DNA of 64,000 bases from Microcoleus sp. bin48.metabat.b7b8b9.023 (GTDB lineage Bacteria > Cyanobacteriota > Cyanobacteriia > Cyanobacteriales > Microcoleaceae): positions 1 to 64,000 of the forward strand of contig NZ_JAAFKG010000009.1 of NCBI RefSeq assembly GCF_013299185.1, written 5' to 3'. This document shows, piece by piece, positions 45,237 through 54,015 of this stretch (positions are counted from its first letter, which is position 1; each line of letters starts with the position of its first letter). Below the pieces are notes generated by a model. It made no database searches, was not told the DNA's origin, and was given only the letters and a program-made list of their open reading frames with translations. The translations under genes and the position numbers were made by a program.

Positions 45237-45686
45237 GTGGCTCACACGTTTTTAATGGAATCTGGCCAATGGACGCTCGAAGGAAGTTGGATTGAGCGCA
45301 ATGGCGTGCCAATTACGGTAAAAGGCAAAACTTTAGTGAGCTGGAACCGAACAGATTGGTTCAGTATGGTGACGAAGCTCGTGTTTCCAGGAGGCGATCG
45401 CGAAGAGATTATTTTGCAGTACCGAGGACACCTCAACAACGATGAGCGGCAGTATACTTTTGTACTCCAACACAGCGAACTCGGCCGAGTCGAGGGCGAA
45501 GGTTGGATTGCTCCCCAGTCGATCGTCCAACGTTACTGGGTACTCGGAGATGAACGCCAGCGGCGGACGGGTTTTGATACCCTCCACCGCGTTGATGAAA
45601 ATCGCTACTACCAATCTAGTGGCATCATGTCTGGTCATTACTTGACGAGTACGATGGAGGCAACTCTGGAACGTCAGTCGGATTGA
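45237..45686 (+). CDS. Conserved cyanobacterial protein, lipocalin-like, function unknown
   Basis: About 149 residues from GTG 45237, preceded by TAGGAACAG. The sequence is all-beta in character: GQWTLEGSWIERNGVPITVK, GKTLVSWNRTDWFSMVTKLV, YRGHLNNDERQYTFVLQHS, VEGEGWIAPQSIVQRYWVL and NRYYQSSGIMSGHYLTSTME. Regularly spaced aromatic and charged strands suggest a small beta-barrel. I know similar cyanobacterial proteins only as hypothetical. The right end of the third tnpB element touches its stop codon. Confidence 0.65.
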   Translation: MAHTFLMESGQWTLEGSWIERNGVPITVKGKTLVSWNRTDWFSMVTKLVFPGGDREEIILQYRGHLNNDERQYTFVLQHSELGRVEGEGWIAPQSIVQRYWVLGDERQRRTGFDTLHRVDENRYYQSSGIMSGHYLTSTMEATLERQSD

Positions 45687-47221
45687 CACTCTCAGCGCTA
45701 AAGCGACTGAGATTCTTAAGACATTGCGGTCTTAATATCCTGATTGCTCAGGTTCCCAAACTCACCACGTTTGCTCTGCGAGCGTGGTAATATTTTTTGG
45801 GCGTTTAGGTGTTGAATACCAGGTTTCGCGGAGTCCCCGCGTACCATTCTCAAGGCTCGGTCTCTAATCGTTTTTGCAGCACCAATATCGGCGTGTTCGT
45901 GATATCCACATTCCACACAGATGAATTTCTCTCCATTCCTGTTGGATTTATCGATGTGTCCACAATTTCTGCATTCAGTGCTAGAGTGTTTGGGATTAAC
46001 TTTAATTACGATTTTTCCTTGCTTCACAGCTAGATACTCAATCTTTAATCCCAAATCGCCCCAGCCCGCATCAGAGATAGCACGATTCAATCCCTTTTTC
46101 CTGGATTGCCCGTTCTTCAGAAACCTCCCAGTTTTCTCATCACTTTTTACCTTGCATCGGCGCATCATCCCAGGGATATTCAAATCTTCTATGGCAATTA
46201 CATCAACGCTTCTAGATACAATCTTATTCGCAGTTTTCCATTGATGCGCTTGGCGTTTATTGCCAATCTTTTGATGGAATCTGCTAACTCTGATAGCTGC
46301 TTTTTTGCGGTTTTTACTGCCTTTTGTTTTGCGGTTAACCCGTCTCTGTCTAATTTTTAGAGTACGTTTAGCTTTTTTATTGGTCGAAAACCTAGGGTTC
46401 TCAATTTGGTAGCCATCAGAAAGATGAACCAGTTTAGTGAGTCCTAAGTCGCAACCGATTACTTTGGGATTGTTACCGAGAGCTTTGGGGCTGTATTCAG
46501 GTACAGACTTATCTTCTATTCTCACGGAAACATACCAATCATTCTGTCGTTTTCTAACTGTGCAAGCCTTGATGGTAAAACCATTTGGGATTGAGCGAGA
46601 GTTGTAAAACCGCATCCAACCCAGTTTAGGTAGGTAAATTTTATTACCCTTAATTTTTACTCCCATTACGAAAGTAAAAGATGTGAAGTTGCTGCGGTTT
46701 TTAAATTTAGGAAATCCCCTACCCTCAAAGAAGTTTTTGTAGGCAATATCTAAGCGTTTAACATTCTGTTGTAAAACTGTTGAATCTATGGCGTTGTACC
46801 AAGGTCTAGCCATTTTTAACTCAGGTAATGCTGTAATCTGAATGTCACCAGCATTTCGACGCGGATTTCTAGTTTTACCTTCAAAGTCTGACTTAGAATC
46901 TTTCCAAGGATTTCCGGTTGCGCCATTTTTACTTACGAAGCAGGTCAATGGTGAAGCTTCGACTTTCGTTCTAATGTCACTGTAATTGCCTTGGATAAAC
47001 TGCTGATTGTACTGACATATTCTGTCATTTAAGCACCAATTATACTGGCTTCGCAGCATATCTATCCAAGCCGACATTTTTGATGACTGTGTTTGATTGG
47101 GTCGCAACTTATAAACATAATTTGTTAGCAATCTGGTTCACCTCCTTAGCTTGTATTTTAACGTCTTTTTTTGGTTTTAAATATTAAGATTCAAGAAAAA
47201 TTTACGGCGGTTGAAACCGCC
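45683..47221 (-). mobile_element. Solitary tnpB element 3
   Basis: The right end (minus strand, 45715 down to 45683) reads GAATCTCAGTCGCTTTAGCG then CTGAGAGTGTCAA, closely matching elements 1 and 4. The left end is near the GGCGGTT-GA-AACCGCC hairpin at 47206-47221. No TnpA gene. It is inserted directly behind the conserved gene that ends at 45686. Confidence 0.6.
45716..47131 (-). CDS. tnpB: RNA-guided nuclease TnpB (solitary), copy 3
   Basis: 471 residues, longer than the usual 400. There is extra material after the N-terminal domain (about 60-115, FEGKTRNPRRNAGDIQI region). RuvC motifs: D in VIGCDLGLTKLV, E in VIAIEDLNIPGMM and D in HEHADIGAAKTI. The zinc ribbon is TECRNCGH...FICVECGYH. 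The start is a TTG at 47131 with a strong AAGGAGG 9 nt upstream, and there is no better ATG. It has all catalytic residues, so it could be active. Confidence 0.87.
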   Translation of the reverse strand: MLTNYVYKLRPNQTQSSKMSAWIDMLRSQYNWCLNDRICQYNQQFIQGNYSDIRTKVEASPLTCFVSKNGATGNPWKDSKSDFEGKTRNPRRNAGDIQITALPELKMARPWYNAIDSTVLQQNVKRLDIAYKNFFEGRGFPKFKNRSNFTSFTFVMGVKIKGNKIYLPKLGWMRFYNSRSIPNGFTIKACTVRKRQNDWYVSVRIEDKSVPEYSPKALGNNPKVIGCDLGLTKLVHLSDGYQIENPRFSTNKKAKRTLKIRQRRVNRKTKGSKNRKKAAIRVSRFHQKIGNKRQAHQWKTANKIVSRSVDVIAIEDLNIPGMMRRCKVKSDEKTGRFLKNGQSRKKGLNRAISDAGWGDLGLKIEYLAVKQGKIVIKVNPKHSSTECRNCGHIDKSNRNGEKFICVECGYHEHADIGAAKTIRDRALRMVRGDSAKPGIQHLNAQKILPRSQSKRGEFGNLSNQDIKTAMS

Positions 47222-47484
47222 CGTGCTGCTTGCATCTCAGGTCTAAAGACTCAGAGTTTTCCGCTTGCCGAATGTTTTTTACAACTCTTTTTAGAGTTAC
47301 AAGTGGCACGATCCAGAACTTGAGTAGAAAATTAAAGGTTTTGCTTGTCGGAGATCGCCTTTTGATGTTCGACTTGCTCAATTCTTGCTCAAAGCCATCC
47401 GCTGCAACTTGAGAGGGCTAGCGCCGTGCAAATCTAACTTTATTGCAGATTAAAAGCTTTAGTTGAAGTGTTAAGCTCGCGATC

Positions 47485-47645
47485 TAGCGGTTCTCAGAAA
47501 GATGAGGTATATCAAATTATGCTGCGATAATCAGGGAGAGTGCACACACGAAGACCATATTTACCGGAGAGAAACCTCAGAAAGCTTGTAATACATATCG
47601 CTTACCAATTGCCAGACATACCTCATATTTTTGAGAAAAGCTATA
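47485..47645. repeat. MITE-like family B copy 3 (longer, different core)
   Basis: It begins TAGCGGTTCTCAGAAAGATG and ends in the complement of TATAGCTTTTCTCAAAAATA, with AGGTAT inside both ends. The ends match the copies at 18051 and 23609, but the 110-bp core differs. It lies in a 950-bp stretch (47132-48081) with no other gene signal; the open frame 47540-47905 crosses the element end and is not credible. Confidence 0.65.
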
Positions 47646-48081
47646 TCAAACAATTTGCATTTCTGGAAATTAGATTTATTAATTTATTCTACCCAATTTC
47701 AGAATTTATGGGTTTAATTTATTGTATAAGAAATATAGATATTGTCGAAAAATTTATAATGTTTAAGAGGCGGAGCGATAAATTCTTGTTGCTTTGTGCT
47801 GCGATCGTCGATCGGACTATTACGGAGAATCGATCCCAACTTTTAGTAGAATCAAAAGACAATAAAGTGGGAGTTTGTCTAGACCCGAGGATGAGTTCTC
47901 GATAGGTCGCTAAAAATTGTTTCTACCAAATGCCTCTAACCTGATAAATTCATCCGTATATCAGTGTCGGGTTCTGAGGATATTCTTGCCTTGTATCTTC
48001 GAGTGACGCCCCATCACCCCCAACTCCTTTCCGCCTGAGGGAAGAGAGTAAGAGACGGAGGTCGCCGACTGCGACTCTAGG

Positions 48082-48279
48082 CTACTCAACGCCTGGATTG
48101 GGCTCTAGACCCCAATGGTGTTTGAGAAAATGGCGGTACATGGTTTCGCGCAACATCATTTGCTCGTAAAGCTTGACCAAAAACTCCTGAGCTTGCTCGC
48201 GGCTCATGCCACTTACCTGTGTTTTGAAGGAACACAGGCTAAATTGCTGCTCCAAAGACAATTCTGCTGGTTGGCTCAT
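48082..48279 (-). CDS. nblA: Phycobilisome degradation protein NblA
   Basis: 65 residues with the NblA pattern: LSLEQQFSLCSFKTQV, MSREQAQEFLVKLYEQMM and LRETMYRHFLKHHWG. NblA is a small helical adaptor that binds phycobiliproteins and ClpC and drives phycobilisome breakdown during nitrogen or sulfur starvation, releasing amino acids. It stands alone on the minus strand. Confidence 0.93.
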   Translation of the reverse strand: MSQPAELSLEQQFSLCSFKTQVSGMSREQAQEFLVKLYEQMMLRETMYRHFLKHHWGLEPNPGVE

Positions 48280-48810
48280 GACTTTGACTCCTGTAGTAAG
48301 TAAAAGTGACTTGACAGTGAAACCTGGATTAACCAGATTTGTAAGTTGTTTCTGTAAGTTGCTTCAGCGATCGGCTCTTGGTTTCAGGATGTCCCGCAAG
48401 CCTATCTCGCTTTAGTATATTACAAAAGGTAACAATAATTTGACAAAATTACCATCCTCCCCAAGAAATAACTCGATCTTAGAGATGGCAGGATGTCCGC
48501 AAAAGTTCCTTCCGCAGACTTATACCACTCTATCTACTTGTCAAAAGAAAAAAGGCTCAGTATGAACCAAAATAATTGCAGCGATTTATACCAACTCGTG
48601 CGGAAATTCTCTCTGAGTAAGGGGGAGAGCGGGTGAGGGGAGATCGGGAGAGTGGGAGAATTTATATTTCTCTCTTCTCCCTTACCTTCTTCCTTGTATC
48701 GGTTATCAAATCATTTGCTGGCTTCGGAGTTCAACCCTCAACATCCATTCGTTAAATCGGCTACACCTGTTAAATCCCGCACACTGCTTCCGAACTTAGA
48801 AGCGTTCCTG
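48280..48810. promoter_or_regulatory. nblA upstream region
   Basis: 531 bp between nblA and exbD, both on the minus strand. An inverted repeat TTAC-AAAAG-GTAA at 48420-48432 lies about 140 bp upstream of nblA and could be a regulator site. It does not match the NtcA consensus GTA-N8-TAC. Nothing else is recognisable. Confidence 0.3.
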
Positions 48811-49542
48811 CTAATTGGAGGGAGGGACATTCGGCTGTGGAGTAGCAGCTCCGGGCCTGGAATTGGGGGCAATGGGTGCGGGCGAAACGGGAGGAATTCC
48901 TAGATTTCCCCCAGAGTTGCTCGGCTGCTGTCCCGGTGCTGGAAGAGGAGATTGAAACTGATTGGGATTGAACTGCTGCTGCCCCGGAGCCGGGAGAGGA
49001 GATTGAAACCGATTTGGATTGAGCTGCTGTTGCCCAGGATCTACGGGAGACGGCAGAGGTTGAGGGTAATTGCCCGAAGGTGCCGCAGGAATCCCCGAAT
49101 TGGGAAGCGACGGATTATTCGGCTGGGCAGAGGGAGCTGAACTAGGAAGAGTTGCTAGAGCTACTCTATCGCCCCCTACCTCTCGCAATTTGTCTAAAAC
49201 CTCCACAACTTTGGCGTATTTAGCATTTTGAGGAGCGTACAACACCGTCAAGCCGGCAGGATTTGTGCTGTGGAAACTCTTTAAAACTCGATCGAGCTGC
49301 TGGTAATTAACAGGCAATTGGTCGATATAAGTTTGCCCGAAATCGTCAATGCTGACAATCAGCATCTCTCGCATCTGCGTTTGTCCAGTCTTCGCCTTCG
49401 GCAAATCGACATTAATCGCTTGCTGGCGAGTCAGTTGCAAAGCCGCCACCAAAAAAAACGTCAGAATGCAAAAGATCACGTCAATTAAAGGCACCAGTTC
49501 AATCCGAGCCTCTTCAGCAGGAGTATCTAAGTGAATCTTCAT
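48811..49542 (-). CDS. exbD: ExbD/TolR-type biopolymer transport protein with repetitive tail
   Basis: 243 residues. The N-terminal membrane helix contains the functional aspartate (LVPLIDVIFCILTFFLVAAL), and a periplasmic ExbD domain extends to about residue 135. Beyond that is a 105-residue tail rich in Pro, Gln, Asn and Ser with imperfect repeats (QFQSPLPAPGQQQFNPN), which normal ExbD (about 140 residues) lacks. With ExbB it would convert the proton gradient into mechanical work for TonB-like transport or another envelope task. It starts 15 bp after exbB. Confidence 0.88.
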   Translation of the reverse strand: MKIHLDTPAEEARIELVPLIDVIFCILTFFLVAALQLTRQQAINVDLPKAKTGQTQMREMLIVSIDDFGQTYIDQLPVNYQQLDRVLKSFHSTNPAGLTVLYAPQNAKYAKVVEVLDKLREVGGDRVALATLPSSAPSAQPNNPSLPNSGIPAAPSGNYPQPLPSPVDPGQQQLNPNRFQSPLPAPGQQQFNPNQFQSPLPAPGQQPSNSGGNLGIPPVSPAPIAPNSRPGAATPQPNVPPSN

Positions 49543-49557
49543 CAGTTGTTCTTTGTT

Positions 49558-50346
49558 CTAATTATTAGAAGGTGAATCTTCAGCCGGATCGGAACCTTTC
49601 AATTTCGGCTCCCTGAGACGTTCTCCCGATGATTCTTGAGAATTGAGAGAACGCCTGTTCAAACCATCGGAACCAAAGGAAGAATTGTTGTGCTCTGTAC
49701 CGGGCGATCGACCTTTAGCATTAGCAGTCGGCCAATATTGTCTGTAGAGCAATTCCATTTCATTTCCAGCTTTGCGAAATATTTTGGCTTGGTTGAACAA
49801 AAAAGCTTGAAATATCCGATAAAACGCCAAGGTAAAAATTGCTACTACCATCCCACTCGCAGTCGTGATCAGCGCCTCGCTAATCCCCAAAGTCACGCCA
49901 GTGGTTGCCGCCGTACCGATGTCGCCCAGACGGATGGAACTGAGGGAGTTAATCAAGCCCAAAACTGTTCCCAGCAAGCCCAGCAAAGGGGCGAGAGCGA
50001 TCGTCGCTTCTAAAATTTTGTCCCCGCGGCGCATCGAAGCCAACTCTTCATCGGCGGCTGCTTCGAGGGCGAGTCGAAATAAATCTGGTTCGGGATTGTA
50101 CAGGCGCAGGGGTGCAGAAAGAAATCGCCCGATCGGCTGTCGGTTGGCCTGTCTGGCAATCTCGCTAGCCGCCCCCCAATCGCTGCGCGCCGCGTCGAGA
50201 ATCCGGTTAACAATCTGCTTCTCTTTGCTCAAGAGACTCGCCCAGAACCACAAACGCTCGATAATTGTGCTTACAGAGAGAATCGATAACACTAACAGGG
50301 GCCACATCGCTGGGCCGCCTTTTTGAAACAGTTCTTGAATATTCAC
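49558..50346 (-). CDS. exbB: ExbB/TolQ-type proton channel protein
   Basis: 262 residues. Three membrane helices: [40 protein letters not shown] (family signature) and [21 protein letters not shown] polar C-terminal tail of about 50 residues follows. It forms the channel with ExbD. No tonB is adjacent. It is distinct from the much longer stator-like protein at 966-2606 in the same window. Confidence 0.9.
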   Translation of the reverse strand: MNIQELFQKGGPAMWPLLVLSILSVSTIIERLWFWASLLSKEKQIVNRILDAARSDWGAASEIARQANRQPIGRFLSAPLRLYNPEPDLFRLALEAAADEELASMRRGDKILEATIALAPLLGLLGTVLGLINSLSSIRLGDIGTAATTGVTLGISEALITTASGMVVAIFTLAFYRIFQAFLFNQAKIFRKAGNEMELLYRQYWPTANAKGRSPGTEHNNSSFGSDGLNRRSLNSQESSGERLREPKLKGSDPAEDSPSNN

Positions 50347-50592
50347 AATATTTTTGCTCCTGCATTACCCGCTAACTTTTGCTTCTGTTCTACTTTTTTT
50401 TACAAATCTAAGGCCATTTAATTTTAGCGATTAATGTACTCAGGACTTACGCACTCGCCACTAAAGAAACCGGGTCTTGCAGTCCGAGGCCTCGGGCTGC
50501 AAAGAAGTATCTTACTCCATCAAATCCGGTTCCTGGGTAAGTCTTGGTAATATTTTCAGACTCGGGGCGGGCGATCGGCGGTGGCGACTTGC

Positions 50593-51843
50593 TCAGAATT
50601 CTTCTAAGTCTTCTTGACACATATCTTGCAGCGACTGGTGTTGCAGGCGGCGGGAAGAGCGACGATATTTTTTAGTTTGCAGTTTCGGTTCATACTGCTG
50701 TGTACCGTCGGACTTGGTTTGCTGCTTCAAGCTGGATTCGGCGCTGCTGGAGTTTTGCAGAGTTTGCTGGCGGACGATCGCCTCTTCCATAAAATTCAAA
50801 TAATACTGGTAGCGCTCCCAATCGCCCCGCACCACACAGTTAGGCTCATCGCGGTGCGAACAGTCGCTAAACTGGCAGCTACCCAAAGCCAGCCTCTGAC
50901 GAGCTTCTGGGAAATATTGAGCTAACTCGGACGGATCGGATTCGAGAGCCGGCTGATTAAAGCCCGGAGTATCAGCCAAAAGCCCGCCGTCGGGGAGTTC
51001 AAATAGTTCGACGTGGCGAGTCGTGTGGCGCCCGCGGCCGAGTTTGCCCGAAACAGCGTTGACTCGCAGGTTGAGGGCGGGAACCAGTTGGTTGATCAAG
51101 CTGGACTTGCCGACGCCAGAAGGCCCACAAATTATCGTTATTTTGTCTTGGGTGTGGCTGTGGAGAAAGTTCGGCAAGGGATTTTGTACGGAATTTAACG
51201 GAGCTAACGGATGAGCCGAATTTGCTAGTAGGGGGTTCTCCTCAGAAGGCAACAGAGAACCATCTATTTTGTCCGATAAATGCTGGGAAGTTACTTTTTC
51301 GACATAAACTTTATTTTGAAAATTTGTGGCAACTTCCTGCACTCCTAAACCGCTGCGAACGCTAATAAACATTGGTTCGTAGCCCCAACGTGAAAGCCGA
51401 TCGCGCCACTGTTCCAACTCCTCGGCCCTTACCAAATCGCATTTGTTCAGGCACAAACTCACCTCTAAACCTGTAGATTCTGCCTTGACTAAAAACCGAG
51501 TTAATGAGGCGGGGTCTAAATCGGGTTCGGCTAGGGCAAAAACCAGGAGAATGCGATCGGCATTAGCGACAGGCGGGCGGTTGAGTTCTGTGCGGCGGGG
51601 GAAGACTTCTGAAATTGCACCCCGGCGGTCAGTCCAGTCTGGTTCGTCTACCACCACGCGATCGCCCACCATCACCTGTTGACCAATTTTTTTGAGTCGA
51701 GTGCGACGAGTGCACAGGAGAGTGGGAGCATCCGCCAGGGCTATATTCTCGTGAATCCCGGCTGCTTGATCTAGCCTGACTCGGTAGAAGTTAGCCTGAA
51801 CTGCCACTACTGTACCGACGAGGGAGGACAAATTCAGGCTCAT
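50593..51843 (-). CDS. rsgA: Small ribosomal subunit biogenesis GTPase RsgA
   Basis: 416 residues (about 350 is usual). An N-terminal OB fold precedes a circularly permuted GTPase: G4 LCLNKCDLV comes before G1 CGPSGVGKSSLINQL and G3 LLADTPGF. The C-terminal zinc site has Cys and His in CQFSDCSHRDEPNC. An insertion between G4 and G1 (residues about 180-225, HLSDKIDGSLLPSEENPL) and a basic tail with RRSSRRLQHQ account for the extra length. RsgA checks maturation of the 30S decoding centre. Its ATG overlaps the tusA stop by 4 bp, so the two are translationally coupled. Confidence 0.92.
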   Translation of the reverse strand: MSLNLSSLVGTVVAVQANFYRVRLDQAAGIHENIALADAPTLLCTRRTRLKKIGQQVMVGDRVVVDEPDWTDRRGAISEVFPRRTELNRPPVANADRILLVFALAEPDLDPASLTRFLVKAESTGLEVSLCLNKCDLVRAEELEQWRDRLSRWGYEPMFISVRSGLGVQEVATNFQNKVYVEKVTSQHLSDKIDGSLLPSEENPLLANSAHPLAPLNSVQNPLPNFLHSHTQDKITIICGPSGVGKSSLINQLVPALNLRVNAVSGKLGRGRHTTRHVELFELPDGGLLADTPGFNQPALESDPSELAQYFPEARQRLALGSCQFSDCSHRDEPNCVVRGDWERYQYYLNFMEEAIVRQQTLQNSSSAESSLKQQTKSDGTQQYEPKLQTKKYRRSSRRLQHQSLQDMCQEDLEEF

Positions 51844-52130
51844 CCTGCTTCCTGGAGTTCTGGGCGCTGCACTTTCATGGCAAAAAAGCCGGACTCCGAC
51901 TCATCCGCAACAAATTGCGTTTCGAGAATTTGATAGCCTTCCATTTTCAGACTATCAGGCACTTGTTCGATCGGCTCCCCCGCATCCAGCCACACTTCCA
52001 AAACAGCACCCGGTGGCATTTGTTCCAGTCGCAATTTAGTGCGGACAAAATTCAGAGGACACGGAGTCCCCCGCAGGTCGATTTTGGCATCGGGAGATTT
52101 GGGATTTTCAATTTTGGATGTTGAATTCAT
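51840..52130 (-). CDS. TusA-family sulfurtransferase
   Basis: 96 residues. The TusA/SirA core is short: IDLRGTPCPLNFVRTKLRLE with the active-site Cys in the CPxx motif, then EVWLDAGEPIEQVPDSLKME. TusA proteins carry persulfide sulfur for tRNA thiolation or cofactor synthesis. In cyanobacteria the partner is unknown. The first 15 residues are polar and variable. It is followed by rsgA with a 4-bp overlap and preceded by a large palindrome array. Confidence 0.85.
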   Translation of the reverse strand: MNSTSKIENPKSPDAKIDLRGTPCPLNFVRTKLRLEQMPPGAVLEVWLDAGEPIEQVPDSLKMEGYQILETQFVADESESGFFAMKVQRPELQEAG

Positions 52131-52190
52131 AGTCTGCCTTTTCTTTTCAAATTTCCCATTTCAAATCCTAAAAGCCTTATTTTATCGTGA

Positions 52191-52783
52191 ACCAATTGCC
52201 CAACAATTATTCTACAACCGATTTTTGAGACCAATTGGTCTCATTTTTGGGAGGACTATTCCCACAAATTGCCCAACAATTATTCTACGACCGATTTTTG
52301 AGACCAATTGGTCTCATTTTTGGGAGGACTATTCCCACAAATTGCCGAACAATTATTCTACAACCGATTTTTGAGACCCATGGGTCTCATTTTTCGAGGA
52401 CTATTCCCACAAATTGCCCAACAATTATTCTACGACCGATTCTTGAGACCCATGGGTCTCATTTTGTGAAGGACTATTCCCACAAATTGCCCAACAATTA
52501 TTCTACCTGTACAAAATGAGCGCAATTGCGCTCACTTTTTTGACAGAGAATTAAACAAAATGCCAACAATTATTCTACCTGTACAAAATGAGCGCAATTG
52601 CGCTCACTTTTTTGACAGAGAATTAAACAAAATGCCAACAATTATTCTACCTGTACAAAATGAGCGCAATTGCGCTCATTTTTTGGAGAGATAATTTTTA
52701 AAATTGCCACGGAATCATCAAACAGGAAAATTTGACACCCATGGGTGTCAAAAAATTGCTTATTTCTGAAACAAATTGCCCAA
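52191..52783. repeat. Array of eight in-phase palindromes, 72-73 bp period, reaching into the dnaJ 3' end
   Basis: Palindromes centred at 52234/5, 52307/8, 52380/1, 52452/3, 52525/6, 52597/8, 52669/70 and 52741/2, i.e. 73, 73, 72, 73, 72, 72 and 72 bp apart. Units 1-2 carry GAGACCAATTGGTCTC, 3-4 GAGACCCATGGGTCTC, 5-7 GAGCGCAATTGCGCTC and 8 TTGACACCCATGGGTGTCAA. The shared ACAAATTGCCCAA lies 29-30 bp from the centre, and the same 13-mer lies in the dnaJ coding end (52771-52783) at the same offset. Stems differ between units but stay perfectly paired. There is no protein frame; the open frames here are by-products of the period. Confidence 0.9.
52732..52751 (-). terminator. dnaJ intrinsic terminator (last palindrome of the array)
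   Basis: TTGACACCCATGGGTGTCAA, a perfect 10-bp-armed palindrome 8 bp after the dnaJ stop, followed on the minus strand by ATTTTCC. It fits an intrinsic terminator with a short U tract and is also unit 8 of the palindrome array. Confidence 0.6.
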
Positions 52784-53890
52784 AAATCCTTCCAAGCCAC
52801 CTTTACCAGTACGATCGCCCTTCAGCTTAGCAAGCTGCATCAGCAACTCCCGTTCCTCAGCAGTCACCTTAGTCGGAATATCAATAGACACCGCAATCAA
52901 ATGGTCGCCGCGACTGACTGGATTGCCCAACTTAGGCACTCCTTTTTTCTCCAGAGTCAGAACCGTATCAGGCTGAGTCCCAGTAGGAATCAACAATTCC
53001 GTCGGCCCATCTACAGTTTCCACTTCCAACCGGCAGCCCAAAATTGCTTGCAAGTAACTAATCTTCACTTCCGAATTAACATTAATGCCGTCCCGCTTAA
53101 ATAGCGGGTCTTCATTCACAGCCAAAAACACGTAAAGATCTCCTGGTGGGCCGCCCAACTTGCCAGCATCTCCTTCATTGGAAACGCGCAAGCGAGTACC
53201 GTTGTCTACCCCGGCCGGAATAGTGATTTTCAGCTTTTTCATCACTTCTTTCTGACCGCGGCCGCCACAAGTTTCGCACTTGTCCTCAATAACTTGCCCG
53301 GTGCCGTTGCAGGTGGGGCAAACAGAAACTTGAGTAAAGCTGCCGAAAGGCGTGCGGGTAGCGCGTCGGACTTGACCGCTGCCGGTACAAGTCGAACAGG
53401 TTTGAGGTCTGGTTCCCGGCTTGGCGCCAGTTCCGGTGCAAGTTTCGCAGGTTTCTAGGTGCTTGATGCGGAGTTCTTTTTCCCCACCAAAAACTGCTTC
53501 GCGGAAATCCAGGCGCAAATCCAGTCGCAAATCGTCTCCGCGCACGGGGCCGCTGCGTCTGCGACCTTGCTGTTGGGCGCCCGCCCCTCCTTGAAAACCC
53601 TGAAAGAAGCTTTCAAAAATATCGGCAAAGCTGTCGCCAAAGTCTTGGAAACCAGGCCCCGCCGCCGCACCGCTTACGCCTGCTTCGCCGAAACGGTCAA
53701 AACGGGCGCGGGTTTCGGGTTCTGAGAGTACCTCGTAGGCACGGTTAATTTCTTTAAACCGCTCCTCAGCACCAGATTCTTTGTTGACATCTGGATGGTA
53801 TTTGCGAGCTAGGCGGCGGTAAGCACGCTTAATTTCTTCTTTGTCTGCGCTACGAGAAACGCCTAATATTTCATAGTAATCACCGGCCAT
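52760..53890 (-). CDS. dnaJ: Chaperone DnaJ (type I Hsp40)
   Basis: 376 residues with the full type I order. The J domain contains YHPDVN, a Gly/Phe region follows ([20 protein letters not shown]), and there are four CxxCxGxG zinc repeats ([32 protein letters not shown]). The C-terminal substrate-binding domains include [20 protein letters not shown]. It presents unfolded clients to DnaK and stimulates its ATPase. It follows dnaK by 125 bp on the same strand. The last codons (GNLFQK) overlap the conserved block of the downstream palindrome array. Confidence 0.95.
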   Translation of the reverse strand: MAGDYYEILGVSRSADKEEIKRAYRRLARKYHPDVNKESGAEERFKEINRAYEVLSEPETRARFDRFGEAGVSGAAAGPGFQDFGDSFADIFESFFQGFQGGAGAQQQGRRRSGPVRGDDLRLDLRLDFREAVFGGEKELRIKHLETCETCTGTGAKPGTRPQTCSTCTGSGQVRRATRTPFGSFTQVSVCPTCNGTGQVIEDKCETCGGRGQKEVMKKLKITIPAGVDNGTRLRVSNEGDAGKLGGPPGDLYVFLAVNEDPLFKRDGINVNSEVKISYLQAILGCRLEVETVDGPTELLIPTGTQPDTVLTLEKKGVPKLGNPVSRGDHLIAVSIDIPTKVTAEERELLMQLAKLKGDRTGKGGLEGFLGNLFQK

Positions 53891-54015
53891 AAAGCTGCTT
53901 GCCTGGAGGTAAATAACAAAAAGTGTACGAAAAAGAAACGGGCGACCTTTCCTGAAATTACCAATTAAAAATTAACAATAAGAATTTTTAATTTTTAATT
54001 TTTAGCTTTTCAGTT

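Noticed and set aside
47540-47905. 121-codon plus-strand frame
   Set aside because: It starts inside a MITE-like repeat and crosses its end, with no homologous look.
48420-48432. NtcA box before nblA
   Set aside because: The inverted repeat TTAC-AAAAG-GTAA does not have the GTA-N8-TAC spacing, so only an unspecified palindrome is noted.
52235-52519. Repetitive protein-coding frame across the palindrome array
   Set aside because: The frame exists only because of the repeat period, has no ribosome site, and the palindromes explain the sequence better.
52191-52759. CRISPR array
   Set aside because: The whole 72-73-bp unit repeats, including the parts that would be spacers. Palindromes are not identical across the array and no cas genes are near.
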